Assembly: GCA_046757565.1 (NCBI GenBank)
Contig: JBHHYN010000153.1
Location: forward strand, 1 to 5,624
Origin: JBHHYN01 sp046757565
Lineage (GTDB): Bacteria; Pseudomonadota; Gammaproteobacteria; Eutrophobiales; Eutrophobiaceae
Length of the DNA: 5,624 nt
Direction: 5' to 3'
Every line of letters starts with the position of its first letter. The stretch's first letter is position 1. The position numbers and the translations under genes are program-made. Below are positions 3,802 to 5,624 of the stretch, in pieces. The notes below the pieces were generated by a model. That model saw only the letters and a program-made list of their open reading frames with translations, was not told where the DNA came from and did not search any database.

Positions 3802-5624
3802 ATGAAAGATACCAAATCACTTATCGGTGACGAGTTGGCGCTGCAACAGACGCTCGACCCCCTGTTTAACCGCGAGCAGGCAATCCAGGCGCCGGTTCCG
3901 GCGACGGACCTGCTAAGCCACACCATTGCCCAGTCCGGTGATTCCCTGTTGGCCAGGCAGTACGCCCAGGGCTACTGGCGCTTTGACCTGGAGGCAGACT
4001 GTACCATTCCCTCCGAGTATCTGCTGCTGCAGTATTTCATGGAAAGCGTGGACCCTGACCGGGAACAGCGCCTGGCGGACTACATACAAAGCCGGCAATT
4101 GCCGGATGGCAGCTGGCCATTATATGAAGGTGGTCCGGGGAATATCAGTGCTACGGTTAAGGCTTACTTTGCCTTAAAGCTGGCGGGAAAAGATACGGCC
4201 TCGGAGCAGATGAAGCGGGCACGGCAGTGGGTCCTGAACCATGGTGGTGCGGAACATGCAAACGTCTTCACCCGCATCACCCTCGCCATGTTCGGCCAGA
4301 TCCCCTGGAGAACCGTTCCCGCCATGCTGTCCGAGATGGTGTGGCTGCCGAACTGGTTTTTCTTCAACCTGAAGAAAGTCTCGTACTGGTCACGTTGTGT
4401 CATCGTGCCGCTGCTGATCCTGTTTGCCAAAAAACCGGTGTGTGTATTAACACCGGGACAGGGGATCTCCGAGCTGTTTCTGACGCCACCACAACGGCTG
4501 AAACACCTGGACCGATTCAATCAGGGACACTGGCTCAAGAATGGATTCATCCTGATTGACCGCTGCCTGAAGGTGCTGGAACGGGTTATGCCAAAGTGGT
4601 TGCGGGCGATGTCTTTGCGCAAGGCGGAGACGTGGATGCGTGAGCATATGCGGGGAGAAGGCGGTATCGGAGCGATTTACCCGGCCATGGCCAATGCCGT
4701 CATGGCCCTGAAAACCCTGGGCAACGACAGGTCTGATCCGGACCTGGCACGGGGGTTTCAGGCCATTGAGGATCTGGTGCTGGAGAATGAGGAGGAGACC
4801 TATGTGCAGCCCTGTGTGTCACCCATCTGGGATACCTGCCTGAGCATCAATGCGCTGACGGAAACAGGCATGGTCGAGGACCATCCCGCCCTGACAACGG
4901 CGGTAGACTGGCTGTTTGACAAACAGGTATTCGTCCGGGGCGACTGGGCCGACAATGCACCGGGCCTGGACGGGGGCGGCTGGGCCTTTCAGTTTGAAAA
5001 CGACTTCTACCCGGACGTCGACGATACCAGCATGGTGGTCATGGCGCTGTTACGCGCCGGGGCACACCGGCATCCGAACAAGCGTAAACGGCTGGCCCAG
5101 GCGGTGAACTGGGTCCTGGGTATGCAGAACCGGGACGGAGGCTGGGGGGCATTCGATATCGATAATTCCTATGAGTATCTGAATAATATCCCGTTCGCCG
5201 ACCATGGGGCACTGGTGGACCCGAGTACGGCGGATATGACCGGCCGTTGTCTGGAGATGTTGGCGATGCTGGGGTTTGACCGGAGTTTTCCTCCCATCGC
5301 CCGGGGACTGGAATATTTACGCAAAGAGCAGGAAGCGTATGGAGCCTGGTATGGACGCTGGGGGGTCAATTATATCTATGGCACCTGGGCCGTCCTTGTT
5401 GCCCTGGGGGGCCTTGGCGAAGATCCCAACCAGCCCTATATCCGCAAAGCGATCGAGTGGTTAAAGCGGATCCAAAACCGTGACGGGGGCTGGGGGGAAG
5501 AGTGTAACAGCTACGATGACCCGCAACTCCGCGGCAAGCAGAGCACGGCGTCCCAAACAGCGTGGGCCCTGCTCGGCCTGATGGCCGTTGGCGAGATTGA
5601 TTCGGAAAGCGTCGAGCGCGGCAT
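3802..5624 (+). CDS. shc: Squalene-hopene cyclase, 3' end outside window
   Basis: This enzyme cyclises squalene to hopene and hopanol, the committed step of hopanoid synthesis. It is a monotopic protein sitting in the cytoplasmic membrane. The frame is open from the ATG at 3802 to the window edge (607 residues; the family has about 650-680), so the C-terminal end is missing. The catalytic acid motif DVDDTSMV begins at residue 405, with the general acid expected at D407. QW-type repeats and conserved blocks include DGSWPLYEGG (102-111), GGGWAFQFEND (391-401), QNRDGGWGAFD (442-452), GAWYGRWGVNYIYGTW (514-529), QNRDGGWGEE (558-567) and QSTASQTAWALL (580-591). The hydrophobic stretch from VSYWSR (193) to about 212 is typical of proteobacterial cyclases and fits the membrane-facing region. 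No frameshift is seen, so the enzyme looks functional. It is also known as hpnF. Confidence 0.95.
   Translation, partial: MKDTKSLIGDELALQQTLDPLFNREQAIQAPVPATDLLSHTIAQSGDSLLARQYAQGYWRFDLEADCTIPSEYLLLQYFMESVDPDREQRLADYIQSRQLPDGSWPLYEGGPGNISATVKAYFALKLAGKDTASEQMKRARQWVLNHGGAEHANVFTRITLAMFGQIPWRTVPAMLSEMVWLPNWFFFNLKKVSYWSRCVIVPLLILFAKKPVCVLTPGQGISELFLTPPQRLKHLDRFNQGHWLKNGFILIDRCLKVLERVMPKWLRAMSLRKAETWMREHMRGEGGIGAIYPAMANAVMALKTLGNDRSDPDLARGFQAIEDLVLENEEETYVQPCVSPIWDTCLSINALTETGMVEDHPALTTAVDWLFDKQVFVRGDWADNAPGLDGGGWAFQFENDFYPDVDDTSMVVMALLRAGAHRHPNKRKRLAQAVNWVLGMQNRDGGWGAFDIDNSYEYLNNIPFADHGALVDPSTADMTGRCLEMLAMLGFDRSFPPIARGLEYLRKEQEAYGAWYGRWGVNYIYGTWAVLVALGGLGEDPNQPYIRKAIEWLKRIQNRDGGWGEECNSYDDPQLRGKQSTASQTAWALLGLMAVGEIDSESVERG

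Noticed and set aside
4164..4520. 118-residue antisense and 110-residue alternative-frame ORFs inside shc
   Set aside because: The squalene-hopene cyclase frame is continuous with family motifs throughout; these are overlapping shadow frames.

Overview
The window comes from a hopanoid-making proteobacterium of moderate GC content. It carries a rubredoxin gene divergent from a tight thiD-thiE-hemL operon, then about 720 bases without an intact conventional gene, then a squalene-hopene cyclase gene cut by the right edge. HemL means tetrapyrroles are made from glutamate (C5 route), and a full-length cyclase is typical of certain beta- and gammaproteobacteria. The arrangement reminds me of ammonia-oxidising and methylotrophic lineages, but that is recollection and not something the sequence proves.

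Layout. Positions 1-121 hold a probable minus-strand terminator and a perfect 17-bp inverted repeat whose right arm overlaps the rubredoxin stop codon. Rubredoxin is on the minus strand (122-286, GTG start). A 62-base divergent gap separates it from thiD (349-1161). thiE (1158-1802) overlaps thiD by ATGA, and hemL (1802-3079, GTG start) overlaps thiE by one base (TAGTG). The three genes therefore look translationally coupled. ThiD makes hydroxymethylpyrimidine pyrophosphate, ThiE joins it to the thiazole phosphate to give thiamin phosphate, and HemL makes 5-aminolevulinate for heme. No TPP riboswitch precedes the operon.

Positions 3080-3801 contain three inverted repeats, a possible 35-codon ORF lying over potential RNA structure, and a clearly decayed TetR/AcrR-type regulator (3462-3751). 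The pseudogene keeps a good sigma70-like promoter, a Shine-Dalgarno sequence and an operator-like dyad centred near the -10. Its coding frame is broken by an in-frame TAG and two frameshifts, and most of the ligand-binding domain is gone.

From 3802 to the edge is shc (hpnF), with the catalytic DVDD motif and several QW repeats and no frame break. About 607 residues are visible. The C-terminal end, including the stop codon, lies outside the window. I see no mobile element, CRISPR array, tRNA or rRNA. The main surprise is the dead regulator directly upstream of shc; I found no new enzymatic or defence system.
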